From Chryseobacterium gleum (GTDB taxonomy: Bacteria > Bacteroidota > Bacteroidia > Flavobacteriales_D > Crocinitomicaceae): a stretch of 61,809 bases of DNA. The stretch lies in contig CAMAPI010000005.1 of assembly GCA_945860065.1 (NCBI GenBank), forward strand, positions 1 through 61,809, written 5' to 3'. Numbering within the stretch: the stretch's first letter is position 1; every line of letters begins with the position of its first letter. Below the pieces are notes generated by a model that was not told the DNA's origin, did not search any database, and was given only the letters and a program-made list of their open reading frames with translations. Position numbers and translations under genes: made by a program. This document shows, one piece after another, positions 27,026 to 36,881 of the stretch.

Positions 27026-28095
27026 AAAGGTAATTTAACGACTTGCGCTTTGACACCTTTCTCACGGATTTCAATGAAGATTTCACTCTCCAATTTGCTG
27101 TTCTCAATTGTTACGTAGCCAAGTCCAATTCCTAATTTCATGCTCGGGGACATCGTTCCGGATGTTACTTTTCCGATAACTGTTCCAACTGCATCCAAGA
27201 TAGGATAATCGTGACGTGGAATTCCACGGTCAATCATTTCAAAAGCGACTAATTTACGTGTAAGACCTGCCTCTTTTTGTTTCGCAAGGAATTCAGAATC
27301 CGTGAAATCCTTCGTGAATTTCGTGATCCATCCCAATCCTGCTTCCAATGGAGAAGTCGTGTCATCGATATCGTTCCCGTACAAACAGAAGCCCATTTCT
27401 AAACGAAGTGTGTCACGTGCCGCAAGTCCAATTGGTTTAATACCAAAGTCAGCTCCAGCTGTAAAAACAGCATCCCAAAGTTGGTTGGCGTCTTCGTTTT
27501 TTACATAGATTTCGAATCCACCTGAACCCGTATAACCTGTTGCGGAAATCATGATATTTTCAATGCCGGCAAATGTCCCGTGTTTGAACGTATAATACGT
27601 CATATTCGATAAATCGATGTCAGTCAAAGATTGCATGGCTTCCGCGGCTTTTGGACCTTGGATCGCCAATAAACTGTATTGATCAGAAAGATTTTCCATT
27701 TCAACACCTAAGTCGTTGTGTGAAGAAATCCAATTCCAATCTTTTTCAATATTAGAAGCATTCACAACGATGAAATATTCCTCCGCATTCACTCGGTAGA
27801 TAATCAAGTCATCCACAATTCCTCCCTTACCGTTTGGCATGCACGAATATTGCGCTTTTCCGTCAAACAATACAGAAGCATCATTGGAAGCAAACTTTTG
27901 AATCAAGGCCAATGCATTGGGACCCCTTAACACAAATTCACCCATGTGCGAAACGTCAAAAACACCCACGGAATTGCGCACGGTTTCATGCTCGGCATTC
28001 ACACCTTCGTATTGCACTGGCATGTTGTATCCAGCAAATGGAACCATTTTTGCTCCAAGGTCAATGTGTTTTTGTGTGAGTGCAGTGTTTCTCAT
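27013..28095 (-). CDS. gcvT: Aminomethyltransferase (glycine cleavage T protein)
   Basis: 360 residues, normal length. [14 protein letters not shown] at the N-terminus, [11 protein letters not shown], and the C-terminal [16 protein letters not shown] stretch are characteristic. It transfers the methylene group from lipoylated H protein to tetrahydrofolate and releases ammonia. No gcvH or gcvP is in the window. It follows efp by 31 bases on the same strand with no promoter or terminator visible between them, so the two may be co-transcribed. Confidence 0.96.
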   Translation of the reverse strand: MRNTALTQKHIDLGAKMVPFAGYNMPVQYEGVNAEHETVRNSVGVFDVSHMGEFVLRGPNALALIQKFASNDASVLFDGKAQYSCMPNGKGGIVDDLIIYRVNAEEYFIVVNASNIEKDWNWISSHNDLGVEMENLSDQYSLLAIQGPKAAEAMQSLTDIDLSNMTYYTFKHGTFAGIENIMISATGYTGSGGFEIYVKNEDANQLWDAVFTAGADFGIKPIGLAARDTLRLEMGFCLYGNDIDDTTSPLEAGLGWITKFTKDFTDSEFLAKQKEAGLTRKLVAFEMIDRGIPRHDYPILDAVGTVIGKVTSGTMSPSMKLGIGLGYVTIENSKLESEIFIEIREKGVKAQVVKLPFYKA

Positions 28096-28126
28096 GTGTT
28101 GCTGTTTTTCAATAGATAAATTTCGA

Positions 28127-28693
28127 TTATTTTTTTATGCGCTCCACATAAATACCAGTGCGCGTATCGATTTTGATCACCTCACCATTGTCAATGAATA
28201 GAGGAACACGAACTTCAGCTCCAGTTGCAATGGTTGCCGGTTTCATCGAGTTCGTTGCAGTATCGCCTTTAACACCTGGCTCTGTATAGGTAACTTCAGA
28301 AATAATGTACATCGGTAATTCAACCACAAGCGGCATCTCTTCTTCCGCGTGGAAAAGGATATTCACCATCATGCCTTCTTGTAAGAATCCAGGTTTTTCA
28401 ACCATTTTCAACGGAATATTGACTTGCTCATATGATTCATTGTTCATGAACACATAGGATTCAGGTTCTTGGTACAAGTATTGGTATTCACGGTTCTCAA
28501 TGCGCACCGGATCAATTTTATGTCCAGCTGAAAAGGTGTTGTCGATCACTCTTCCTGACTCAATTTGACGCATTTTTGTACGCACAAAGGCAGGTCCTTT
28601 TCCTGGCTTAACGTGTTGGAATTCGATGATTTGATAAAGTTTATCATTGTGACGTATGCACAATCCGTTTCGGATATCTGATGTATTTGCCAT
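28127..28693 (-). CDS. efp: Translation elongation factor P
   Basis: 188 residues, three beta-barrel domains. The loop that enters the peptidyl-transferase centre reads [10 protein letters not shown], with Lys32 at the tip. EF-P rescues ribosomes stalled at proline runs. Lysine at the tip is the form that in some bacteria is modified by EpmA/EpmB; no such genes are in the window. A -7 element lies upstream. Confidence 0.96.
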   Translation of the reverse strand: MANTSDIRNGLCIRHNDKLYQIIEFQHVKPGKGPAFVRTKMRQIESGRVIDNTFSAGHKIDPVRIENREYQYLYQEPESYVFMNNESYEQVNIPLKMVEKPGFLQEGMMVNILFHAEEEMPLVVELPMYIISEVTYTEPGVKGDTATNSMKPATIATGAEVRVPLFIDNGEVIKIDTRTGIYVERIKK

Positions 28694-28714
28694 AATTCAA
28701 TTCAAATTAGGTCG

Positions 28715-28722
28715 CAAATATA
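28715..28722 (-). promoter_or_regulatory. -7 element TATATTTG (efp promoter)
   Basis: Reads CAAATATA on the + strand, 22 bases before the efp ATG. The remaining part of the 234-base gap up to parE contains only the parE element as recognisable structure. Confidence 0.5.
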
Positions 28723-28893
28723 GGATTTTGAGTCGAAATCACAATCCTTTCTACTGAAATTCACGACGTGTCAACTTCATTCAAGATTGATCTTTTCGGG
28801 AAATATACTTAGTTCTTGAAATAAAGCCCTTTATCAACCGATTTTCGTTCATAAAAATCACTATTTCCATGTAAATTCTGCGTGTCTAAAGGT

Positions 28894-28901
28894 TATTTTT
28901 G
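28894..28901 (+). promoter_or_regulatory. -7 element TATTTTTG (parE promoter)
   Basis: Exact TAnnTTTG 26 bases before the parE ATG. Confidence 0.55.
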
Positions 28902-28927
28902 TTATTCCGAAAATCTTAAAATTCGAA

Positions 28928-30814
28928 ATGACAGAAAATCAATATACTGAAGATAACATACGCTCCCTCGATTGGAAGGAACATATACGACTTCGTCCGG
29001 GTATGTATATCGGTAAGCTAGGCGATGGAGCTGCAGCTGACGATGGAATTTACATACTTGTGAAAGAAGTTACGGATAACTGTATCGATGAATTTGTCAT
29101 GGGTAACGGGAAACGGGTGGACATAAAAGTGAAAGATGGAACGGTTTCGGTTCGTGATTATGGACGAGGAATTCCACTTGGGAAAGTAGTGGAAGTTGTT
29201 TCCAAAATGAATACCGGTGGTAAATATGACTCCAAAGCTTTTAAGAAATCTGTCGGTTTAAACGGGGTAGGAACGAAAGCAGTAAATGCACTTTCTTCTT
29301 ATTTCATGGTCTATTCAGTTCGAGAGGGTGAAAAGAAAATGGCTGAATTCTCGAAGGGGGAATTAGTGAAGGATTATCCCATGGAGAAGACGGACGAAGT
29401 AAATGGTACGTATGTAGAATTTATTCCAGATGAATCCATATTTAAGAAATATGCTTTCAAAACGGCATACTTGGATAAGATGATGTGGAATTATTGCTAT
29501 TTGAATCGTGGATTATCCATGTATTACAATGGTGAGAAATTTCAATCAAAAGACGGACTCAAAGATTTGTTGGAAAACAACATGGATGGAGATCCGCTTT
29601 ATCCAATTATTCACTTGGAGGATGAAGATATCGAGGTAGCATTTACGCACGGAAGAACCTACGGCGAGGATTATTATTCCTTCGTTAACGGTCAACATAC
29701 GACACAAGGTGGGACACATCAAAGTGCTTTTCGTGAATCAGTAGCGAAAGTAATCCGTGATTTTTACAATAAAAACTACGAAGCTTCAGATATTCGTCAG
29801 TCCATTGTGGCAGCTGTAGCCGTAAAAGTGATAGAACCGGTGTTTGAATCACAAACAAAGACAAAGCTCGGGTCTCAAGAAATCGAACCAAGAGGAAAGT
29901 CGATGCGTGCGTTTATTAATGACTTTTTGAAGGATAAGCTCGATAATTACTTGCACCGAAATCCAGATGTAGCGGAGACAATCGAAAAGAAAATCAAGCA
30001 GTCGGAACGCGAACGAAAAGAATTAGCAGGAATCCGTAAGATTGCTCGTGACCGCTCTAAAAAATCAAATTTACATAATAAGAAATTGCGTGATTGTCGC
30101 TCGCACTTGACGGATTTAAAAGATGAAAAACGCGAAGAGACAACACTTTTTATAACGGAAGGAGATTCGGCGAGTGGATCGATTACTAAATCACGAGATG
30201 TGAGTACTCAGGCGGTGTTCTCCTTGCGCGGTAAACCATTAAATTGTTACGGTTTGACAAAAAAAGTGGTTTACGAAAATGAAGAGTTTAACCTCATTCA
30301 AGCTGCTTTGGATATCGAAGATGACATGGACAACTTGCGTTACAATAAAATTGTCATTGCAACCGATGCCGATGTCGATGGAATGCACATTCGCATGTTG
30401 CTCTTAACATTCTTCCTTCAATTCTTTCCTGATTTGGTGAAACGTAACCATGTGTATGTGCTACAAACACCATTGTTTCGTGTTCGAAATAAAAAGAAAA
30501 CCATTTATTGCTATTCGGATGAAGAGCGACGCAATGCCATCGAAGAGATTGGTAAAGGAGCGGAGATCACGCGATTTAAAGGACTCGGAGAGATTTCTCC
30601 AGATGAGTTTATCCACTTCATTGGTGCCGATATTCGCTTGGAACCAGTTTTGTTGACAAAAGACAATTCAATCGATTCTATTTTATCCTACTACATGGGT
30701 AAAAATACACAGGAACGTCAAGAATTTATCATAGATAATTTGCGTGTCGAAAAGGATGTCGTGGATCAAGGGAAAGCTGAATTAAATACGAACGAAATAG
30801 AAATTGCTTCTTAA
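28928..30814 (+). CDS. parE: DNA topoisomerase IV subunit B
   Basis: 628 residues. The GHKL ATPase domain shows [21 protein letters not shown] and [15 protein letters not shown]. The TOPRIM domain shows [10 protein letters not shown] with the catalytic Glu and [11 protein letters not shown] with the metal-binding Asp residues. The C-terminal part ends with the [13 protein letters not shown] motif. With ParC it decatenates daughter chromosomes. The length and the [15 protein letters not shown] junction fit ParE of Bacteroidota better than GyrB. It is followed by parC after two bases. Confidence 0.93.
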   Translation: MTENQYTEDNIRSLDWKEHIRLRPGMYIGKLGDGAAADDGIYILVKEVTDNCIDEFVMGNGKRVDIKVKDGTVSVRDYGRGIPLGKVVEVVSKMNTGGKYDSKAFKKSVGLNGVGTKAVNALSSYFMVYSVREGEKKMAEFSKGELVKDYPMEKTDEVNGTYVEFIPDESIFKKYAFKTAYLDKMMWNYCYLNRGLSMYYNGEKFQSKDGLKDLLENNMDGDPLYPIIHLEDEDIEVAFTHGRTYGEDYYSFVNGQHTTQGGTHQSAFRESVAKVIRDFYNKNYEASDIRQSIVAAVAVKVIEPVFESQTKTKLGSQEIEPRGKSMRAFINDFLKDKLDNYLHRNPDVAETIEKKIKQSERERKELAGIRKIARDRSKKSNLHNKKLRDCRSHLTDLKDEKREETTLFITEGDSASGSITKSRDVSTQAVFSLRGKPLNCYGLTKKVVYENEEFNLIQAALDIEDDMDNLRYNKIVIATDADVDGMHIRMLLLTFFLQFFPDLVKRNHVYVLQTPLFRVRNKKKTIYCYSDEERRNAIEEIGKGAEITRFKGLGEISPDEFIHFIGADIRLEPVLLTKDNSIDSILSYYMGKNTQERQEFIIDNLRVEKDVVDQGKAELNTNEIEIAS

Positions 30815-30816
30815 TC

Positions 30817-33516
30817 ATGGCGGAAGACGAAATAGAAGACTTGAATCCATCTTTGGGAGATGAACATAATCCATTTGAAAATAAACAGGTGGATGATAAA
30901 ATCATTCCTGTTGGTGGACTGTATCAAAATTGGTTCTTGGATTATGCCAGTTACGTAATCCTAGAAAGAGCAGTTCCTGCTTTGAATGATGGATTAAAGC
31001 CCGTGCAACGACGCATTCTCCATTCCATGAAAGAATTGGAAGATGGTCGATACAATAAAGTAGCGAATATCATCGGAAACACTATGAAATATCACCCGCA
31101 TGGTGATGCTTCTATTGGCGATGCATTAGTCCAATTAGGACAAAAAGAATTATTGATCGATTGCCAAGGAAACTGGGGAAATACCTTAACGGGTGATGGC
31201 GCTGCCGCGCCACGTTACATTGAAGCACGATTGTCCAAGTTTGCCTTGCATGTGGCGTTTAACCCAAAGACAACGAATTGGTTGATGAGTTATGACGGAC
31301 GTAACAAAGAGCCGGAACAACTTCCAATGAAATTCCCCTTGCTTTTAGCTCAGGGAGCAGAAGGAATCGCTGTGGGAATGGCGTGTAAGTTTTTGCCACA
31401 CAACTTTATCGAATTAATTGATCAGTCCATCAACCATTTACGTGGTAAGAAAGTGGAGTTACTCCCGGATTTCCCCAATGGTGGAATGGCTGATTTTACC
31501 GGATACAATGATGGTTTGCGTGGTGGACGCGTGCGCGTTCGCGCGAAAATCAAAAAGATCGACAACAAAACTTTGACGATTCATGAAATTCCTTTTGGAA
31601 CAACGACTGGATCCTTGATTGAGTCGGTGCTTAAAGCCAACGACAAAGGGAAAATTAAGATTAAGAAAATCGAAGACAATACGTCCTCAGAGGCCGAAAT
31701 CATCGTGCACTTATTCCCAGGAGTTTCTCCAGATAAAACGATTGACGCACTATACGCATTTACGGATTGCGAAGTCTCAATGGCGCCGAATTCATCGATT
31801 ATCGACGGTGATAGGCCGCGTTTTTTAGGTGTTACGGAAATCCTAAGAATCAACACGGATAATACCGTTCGCTTGTTGAAACTCGAATTGGAAATTCGCT
31901 TAGATGAATTGGAACGACAATGGCATTTCTCTACTTTGGAGAAGTTGTTCATTAACAACGAGATGTACATCGACTTCAAGCATTACAGTGACCGCGAGTC
32001 CTTGTATGAATATTTATACAATCGTTTCGAGCCCTTTAAAAAACAGTTAATACGTGAGATTGAAGATGAAGATTTTCATAAATTGACACAAATCCCAATG
32101 ATTCGTATTACGCGTTTTGACTCCACAAAAGCGGATGATGTATTGTTGAAAATCGAGGAAGAAATTCAAGTGGTGAAAGCACATTTGAATAACTTGGTGG
32201 AATATGCCATCGATTATTACAAAGATTTAAAGAAACGTTTTGGTGCAGGAAAAGAGCGTAAAACGGAAATCAAAGTATTTGATAACATCAGCGCATCAAA
32301 AGTGATTATTGCAAATCGCAAGTTGTATGTTGATTACGAAGAAGGATTCATCGGTTATGGTTTGAAAAAAAATGAGCCGATTGGTGATTGTTCAGACATT
32401 GATGACATCATTTGTTTCTTTGCGTCCGGTAAGATGTTGGTTACCAAAGTTTCGGATAAGAAATTTGTCGGCAAGGACTTGATTTTTGCAAGTGTTTGGA
32501 AGAAAGGTGACACACGTACGATTTACCATTTGTTCTATCAAGACGGAGTAGGTGGGGCGACGATGATGAAGCGTTTTTACGTGAATTCCATTACGCGCGA
32601 TTCGGAATACGATTTAACCAAAGGTGCAAATGGATCCAAAATGCTGTATTTTTCTGTGCATCCGAATGGAGAACGCGAAGTGATTTCGGTATTATTGCGT
32701 CCAAGACCACATTTGAAACGACTACGTTTTGACGTTGATTTAGGAGAATTGCTCATTAAAGGGCGGAATTCTGCTGGAAATCGCGTGACAAAAGAAATCA
32801 TCCAGAAAATCATCCAGAAAGAAGTAGGTGGATCTACCTTGGCAGCGCGAAAAATTTGGTACGACGCGATTGTCGGACGATTGAACGATGAAGGACGAGG
32901 GAAATTCCTTGGTTCATTCAAAGGAGATGACCGTATTTTGACTTTGTATCGAGCTGGTGAATACCGCTTAAGTTCCTTCGACTTAGCCACACACTTTGAT
33001 GAAGACATGGTACACATCGAAAAATGGATCCATGATCGACCAATATCCACCGTGTACTTTGATGGAGAAAAAGAAATGCGCTATGTGAAACGATTTGTCT
33101 GTGAAGTACAGGTCGATAAACGTATTTCCTTTATCAGTGAAGCAGCAGGTTCCTACATGGACGTTGTTTCGACGGCTTATCGTCCAGAAGCTAAAATTGT
33201 GTATAATAAATTGCTAAAGGAAACAAAGAACCTTCCGGACAATGTCGTGAACCTCGCAGATTTGATTGAAGTTAAAGGAATGAAAGCGCAGGGAAATCAA
33301 ATGACGAAATTCAAAGTGAAGGAAATTGTGTTAACCCACCCAATCGATGAAAGCCCCGAACCTTGGCCAGATCAAAAGGTGCATACTGAAGATGCTGTAG
33401 GTGAAGAACTTGAAATTCGGGAAGAAGAAGACATGGCAGGTCCAACACCAACAATGGAGTGGGATTTATCTCAAAAAGAAGAAGACGATAACCAAGATCA
33501 AATTAAATTATTTTAG
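30817..33516 (+). CDS. parC: DNA topoisomerase IV subunit A
   Basis: 899 residues. N-terminal winged-helix domain with YHPHGDASIGDALVQ (quinolone-determining region) and the catalytic tyrosine Y134 in AAPRYIEARLSK. A coiled region follows, then a C-terminal DNA-wrapping domain of loose beta-pinwheel repeats and a strongly acidic tail. Residues 98-101 read ASIG, with the serine at the position that is often changed in fluoroquinolone-resistant strains. The gene directly follows parE and ends at a strong terminator. Confidence 0.93.
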   Translation: MAEDEIEDLNPSLGDEHNPFENKQVDDKIIPVGGLYQNWFLDYASYVILERAVPALNDGLKPVQRRILHSMKELEDGRYNKVANIIGNTMKYHPHGDASIGDALVQLGQKELLIDCQGNWGNTLTGDGAAAPRYIEARLSKFALHVAFNPKTTNWLMSYDGRNKEPEQLPMKFPLLLAQGAEGIAVGMACKFLPHNFIELIDQSINHLRGKKVELLPDFPNGGMADFTGYNDGLRGGRVRVRAKIKKIDNKTLTIHEIPFGTTTGSLIESVLKANDKGKIKIKKIEDNTSSEAEIIVHLFPGVSPDKTIDALYAFTDCEVSMAPNSSIIDGDRPRFLGVTEILRINTDNTVRLLKLELEIRLDELERQWHFSTLEKLFINNEMYIDFKHYSDRESLYEYLYNRFEPFKKQLIREIEDEDFHKLTQIPMIRITRFDSTKADDVLLKIEEEIQVVKAHLNNLVEYAIDYYKDLKKRFGAGKERKTEIKVFDNISASKVIIANRKLYVDYEEGFIGYGLKKNEPIGDCSDIDDIICFFASGKMLVTKVSDKKFVGKDLIFASVWKKGDTRTIYHLFYQDGVGGATMMKRFYVNSITRDSEYDLTKGANGSKMLYFSVHPNGEREVISVLLRPRPHLKRLRFDVDLGELLIKGRNSAGNRVTKEIIQKIIQKEVGGSTLAARKIWYDAIVGRLNDEGRGKFLGSFKGDDRILTLYRAGEYRLSSFDLATHFDEDMVHIEKWIHDRPISTVYFDGEKEMRYVKRFVCEVQVDKRISFISEAAGSYMDVVSTAYRPEAKIVYNKLLKETKNLPDNVVNLADLIEVKGMKAQGNQMTKFKVKEIVLTHPIDESPEPWPDQKVHTEDAVGEELEIREEEDMAGPTPTMEWDLSQKEEDDNQDQIKLF

Positions 33517-33530
33517 ATTCATTCTATATT

Positions 33531-33559
33531 GCCATCGAAAGTTTCGATGGCTTTTTTTT
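33531..33559 (+). terminator. Intrinsic terminator of parE-parC
   Basis: GCCATCGA / TCGATGGC stem with a short loop, followed by eight T. It lies 15 bases after the parC stop. Confidence 0.92.
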
Positions 33560-33574
33560 AGCTATTATTTTGAT

Positions 33575-33582
33575 TAATTTTG
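33575..33582 (+). promoter_or_regulatory. -7 element TAATTTTG
   Basis: Exact TAnnTTTG 19 bases before the ATG of the membrane protein gene and just after the parC terminator. Confidence 0.6.
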
Positions 33583-33601
33583 TTTCATCAAATTTACAAT
33601 C

Positions 33602-34939
33602 ATGGATGCATTAAGAGAAAACAAAATCAATTACTCCAATATTGGATTAATGCTCGTCACGGCAGTATTAGCTTACTTTTTTCCCTTTGAAACATTCTTA
33701 TTGGCTTACGCTTATTTAGGCCCTCTTCATTATTTAACCGAAATTAGTTGGTTGCATGACCGAAATTATTTCGCGAAGGGAAAATATGATTTTCTCGTAC
33801 TCCTAATTGTCGGCGTTTTATTGTCCTATGCAGCTTTTGCCAAAGACTTCGGAGTGAGTGTTGAAGTCTACGATTATTTCGTAAAAATGAATTTGTTCGA
33901 CAAACTCATTGTTTTTGCCTTGTTTAGCTCCATTTTATTTGCCCTCGTAAAAAACTTATTCATTAAAATCATCGCTATATTATTTTTATTTGTCTTTATA
34001 TCGGGCTGGTTGAGTCCGGATTCTGCTGCAGCAAATGCTGAAAGTACCACCATTTTTGCATTGACGTCTCTTGTGCCGACATTGATCCACGTGTATTTGT
34101 TTACTGGTTTGTTCATGTTATTTGGAGCACTGAAAAATCGCAGTGTATCAGGGATATGGCAAATGGTCGGATTTGTTGCGATTCCACTTTTGCTTGTTTT
34201 TGCCATTCCGGTTGATACGAAAGCGCCAATTTCCAAATTCGGAAAAGATGCTCATTACGCAAAAGGAGATGGATTCTTTTCGACGAATGTCAGTATCATT
34301 GATCATTTTGATTTGACCGCGGATCCTCTGTATACCAACTCGGACTTCGTTTCTTTCGTGAAGAAAAAGGACTTTAAAGAAGCGAATGCGCAATACAACT
34401 TCATTACAAAAGAAAACCTAAATGGATTAGTGGATAGTCTTTCTAAAATTCCAAATAAGGCGTATTTAATCAAAAAACAACCCTTGAATCCGAATTTTCA
34501 GGTGGACAATATTTTGCTTCTATTCTCGAAAGAAGGGATGTTGGATGAATACCAAATGAAGCCAATCCCAGCGAAATTGTTTACGGGATTCTCTTTGGAG
34601 AAATATGCGTCTGTAGTGTACAATTCAACCATTGGAATCATGCTCATGCGCTTCATTGCCTTTGCTTATTTGTATCATTACTTGAATTGGTTCAGTAAAA
34701 CAGAAGTGATTCGTTGGCACAAGGTCCCAAAAATACGCTTTGCCGCAGTAATTGTACTGTGGATTGCAGCAAGTGTCTTCTACACGATGGACTACTCCTT
34801 GGGATTAAGTGCCTTGTTCTTTTTGAGTTTCACACACGTCTTGTTGGAATTCCCTCTGAACATCATGTCCATTGTTGGAATTGGAAAAGAGTCAATGTCC
34901 ATCATGAAAAATGGATTCAAAGCACCTTCAGCTGAATAA
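33602..34939 (+). CDS. Conserved polytopic membrane protein of unknown function
   Basis: 445 residues with about six to seven N-terminal membrane helices, a soluble segment of about 120 residues (roughly 215-335), and three to four further helices near the C-terminus. The motifs GPLHYLTEISWLHDR (helix 2), FAYLYHYLNWFS and SFTHVLLEFPLN place several histidines and acidic or aromatic residues inside or next to the membrane. This is reminiscent of metal- or heme-binding membrane enzymes, but I cannot assign a family. It has its own promoter and the DUF2891 gene follows after 16 bases, so a joint role is possible. Confidence 0.8.
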   Translation: MDALRENKINYSNIGLMLVTAVLAYFFPFETFLLAYAYLGPLHYLTEISWLHDRNYFAKGKYDFLVLLIVGVLLSYAAFAKDFGVSVEVYDYFVKMNLFDKLIVFALFSSILFALVKNLFIKIIAILFLFVFISGWLSPDSAAANAESTTIFALTSLVPTLIHVYLFTGLFMLFGALKNRSVSGIWQMVGFVAIPLLLVFAIPVDTKAPISKFGKDAHYAKGDGFFSTNVSIIDHFDLTADPLYTNSDFVSFVKKKDFKEANAQYNFITKENLNGLVDSLSKIPNKAYLIKKQPLNPNFQVDNILLLFSKEGMLDEYQMKPIPAKLFTGFSLEKYASVVYNSTIGIMLMRFIAFAYLYHYLNWFSKTEVIRWHKVPKIRFAAVIVLWIAASVFYTMDYSLGLSALFFLSFTHVLLEFPLNIMSIVGIGKESMSIMKNGFKAPSAE

Positions 34940-34955
34940 TTAGTTAAAAGAATCG

Positions 34956-36113
34956 ATGATGAAAAACGTATTTTATTTGTTATTATTTGTTGCCTTTGTA
35001 TCAAACGCACAAGTACAAGTACAAGAACAAAGTTCAATCAATATGAACTTGGGTAATAGTTTAATAAATACCTTGGCTGACGGTAGATATACCCTTTCAG
35101 ATGCAGGAGCGTCCTATTTTGCTCAGCTCTCTTTGGGCTGTGTTTCCAAAACTTATCCGCATTATTTCTACAAAGGATTTAGTGAAAAAGTTCCAAGCGG
35201 CGGACCTAAAGATCTTTGGCCATCGTTTTGTGGTTGCTATGATTGGCATAGCAGTGTGCACAATCATTGGTGTATGATCAAAATATTGAAATTATACCCC
35301 AATATTGCTGAAGCTGCCGAAATGAGAAGTCGCCTAAACGAAAGTTTTAATCCGGATAAGATTCTAAAGGAGTTGGAGTACGTTCGGACGCATGAAAATG
35401 GACTATTTGAATTTCCTTACGGACAAGCTTGGGTGTTAAAGATGGCTGAGGAACTCAGTACGTGGAAAGATCGCGATGCGCAACGTTGGTTGAATAACCT
35501 AGCGCCTCTAAGTAATTATGTAGCTTTAGTCCATTCCATCGTTTGGAAAAGTGTGGATAAAGTGGAATTGTCTGGTAGTCACGACAGTCCAGCTATGGCA
35601 CTTTCCTTTGCTTACGATTATGCGCTCAGATTTGAAGATAAAAAATTGGAAAAAGTAGTTGTTTCCGCAGCAATGAAATACTATGGCAAAATTCAAAATA
35701 CGTCCATCGAAAAAGAACCGAACGAATACGATTTTATGTCAGCTAGTTTATTAGTGGCGGATTTGATGCGAAAAGTAATGACTCCTGAAAAATATGTGAA
35801 ATGGTGCAAGAAATTTTGTCCTAATTTATTCATTTCAACTAAAGTGAATGTGGCTCTACAAATTAAACGTACCGGAAAACACGACGGCTACGAATCGCAT
35901 TGGGATGGTTACCACCTGAATCGCATTTGGTGTCTAAACGGAATGTTGAAAACGTTTCCAGAAGAAACCCTAGATGAAGCTACAAAAGCGGAATGGGTTT
36001 TAGCCATGAATCAAATGTGGGATTATGCGCAAGAAAGCATCGGAAAAGGGAATTATGACATTGACCATTGGTTGTCATCATTCTCGGTTTTTGCATTAAT
36101 CGGTTACGAGTAA
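34956..36113 (+). CDS. DUF2891 family secreted protein
   Basis: 385 residues. An N-terminal signal peptide ends near SNAQVQ and is followed by a short repeat-like VQVQEQ stretch coded by imperfect six-base repeats. The DUF2891 core shows GCYDWHSSVHNHW, FPYGQAWVLKM, FLSGSHDSPAMALSF-like residues and a C-terminal GYESHWDGYHLNRIW, with several His and Trp residues that suggest a glycan- or metal-binding alpha-toroid. The biochemical role is unknown. Two ATGs (34956, 34959) are possible. Its 3' end overlaps the convergent cmk gene by 18 bases. Confidence 0.85.
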   Translation: MMKNVFYLLLFVAFVSNAQVQVQEQSSINMNLGNSLINTLADGRYTLSDAGASYFAQLSLGCVSKTYPHYFYKGFSEKVPSGGPKDLWPSFCGCYDWHSSVHNHWCMIKILKLYPNIAEAAEMRSRLNESFNPDKILKELEYVRTHENGLFEFPYGQAWVLKMAEELSTWKDRDAQRWLNNLAPLSNYVALVHSIVWKSVDKVELSGSHDSPAMALSFAYDYALRFEDKKLEKVVVSAAMKYYGKIQNTSIEKEPNEYDFMSASLLVADLMRKVMTPEKYVKWCKKFCPNLFISTKVNVALQIKRTGKHDGYESHWDGYHLNRIWCLNGMLKTFPEETLDEATKAEWVLAMNQMWDYAQESIGKGNYDIDHWLSSFSVFALIGYE

Positions 36114-36785
36114 ATTTACCTTAGCCAAAACCCAGTCTAGCTGTTCTTCTTTTGTGAGTTGCGAATTGTCTAACACAAGTGCATCAGCAACTTGGATCAA
36201 AGGACTTTCCGAACGAGTTGAATCTAGGTGGTCACGTTCAGCTAAGTTTTCACGCACTTCCTCCACAGTCATCTCGATTCCTTTGGACTGCATTTCTGCC
36301 AATCTGCGTTGCACGCGGATTTCTGAATCCGCTGTGACAAATAATTTCAATTCGGCATTCGGGAAAACAACGGAACCAATGTCCCGTCCGTCCATAACGA
36401 TTCCTCCTTTTTCACCCATCTTTTTTTGTGCCACGACCAATTTCTCTCGAATCGGTTTGTACGCTGCAACGATGGAAACGATTCCGGCAACCTCCGGTTG
36501 ACGAATTTCGTTTGACACGTCTTTTCCATTTAAGAAAATATGAAGTTCCTGACCAATAAGTGCAAAATGGATTTCCATTCTACTCAAATTCGCATCGATT
36601 TCCTCCTTGGCTAATGCACCATCTTGGATCAGTTGATTTTGTATGCAGTACAATGTTGCTGCACGATACATAGCGCCAGAATCAATAAATACATACCCTA
36701 GTCGATTAGCAAGGTCTTTAGCAAGTGTACTCTTTCCACATGCTGAAAACCCGTCGATGGCGATGGTGATTCTTTTTTGATTCAT
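36096..36785 (-). CDS. cmk: Cytidylate kinase
   Basis: 229 residues. The P-loop is GFSACGKSTLAKDLA (about 12-26), followed by YVFIDSGAMYRAATLY. The CMP-binding region has GRDIGSVVFP, and RRLAEMQSKG is in the lid area. It phosphorylates CMP and dCMP to the diphosphates. A -7 element lies only four bases upstream of the ATG, so the mRNA may lack a leader. Its 3' end overlaps the DUF2891 gene. Confidence 0.95.
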   Translation of the reverse strand: MNQKRITIAIDGFSACGKSTLAKDLANRLGYVFIDSGAMYRAATLYCIQNQLIQDGALAKEEIDANLSRMEIHFALIGQELHIFLNGKDVSNEIRQPEVAGIVSIVAAYKPIREKLVVAQKKMGEKGGIVMDGRDIGSVVFPNAELKLFVTADSEIRVQRRLAEMQSKGIEMTVEEVRENLAERDHLDSTRSESPLIQVADALVLDNSQLTKEEQLDWVLAKVNLLVTD

Positions 36786-36789
36786 GTAT

Positions 36790-36797
36790 CAAAAATA
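36790..36797 (-). promoter_or_regulatory. -7 element TATTTTTG (cmk promoter, leaderless geometry)
   Basis: Reads CAAAAATA on the + strand. Four bases separate its last G from the cmk ATG. Confidence 0.5.
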
Positions 36798-36851
36798 ATT
36801 CTTTTGACTTGATTCAGTCATTCTTCTTTCTAAAGATTGACAAAAAGCCAT

Positions 36852-36880
36852 AAAAAAAGCCTCCCGAAGGAGGCTTTTTT
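36852..36880 (-). terminator. Intrinsic terminator of gap, bidirectional in form
   Basis: GCCTCC / GGAGGC stem with a CGAA loop, flanked by A and T runs on both sides, directly after the gap stop. It separates gap from cmk. Confidence 0.9.
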
Positions 36881-36881
36881 A

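Noticed and set aside
32577-33050. Open frame of 157 codons antisense to the end of parC
   Set aside because: It mirrors the codon pattern of parC, has no promoter and no recognisable protein features; parC is complete and explains the sequence.
35009-35032. Six-base imperfect repeats (ACAAGT) after the signal peptide of the DUF2891 gene
   Set aside because: Too few copies and too imperfect to call a phase-variation tract; it codes a plain VQVQEQ spacer.
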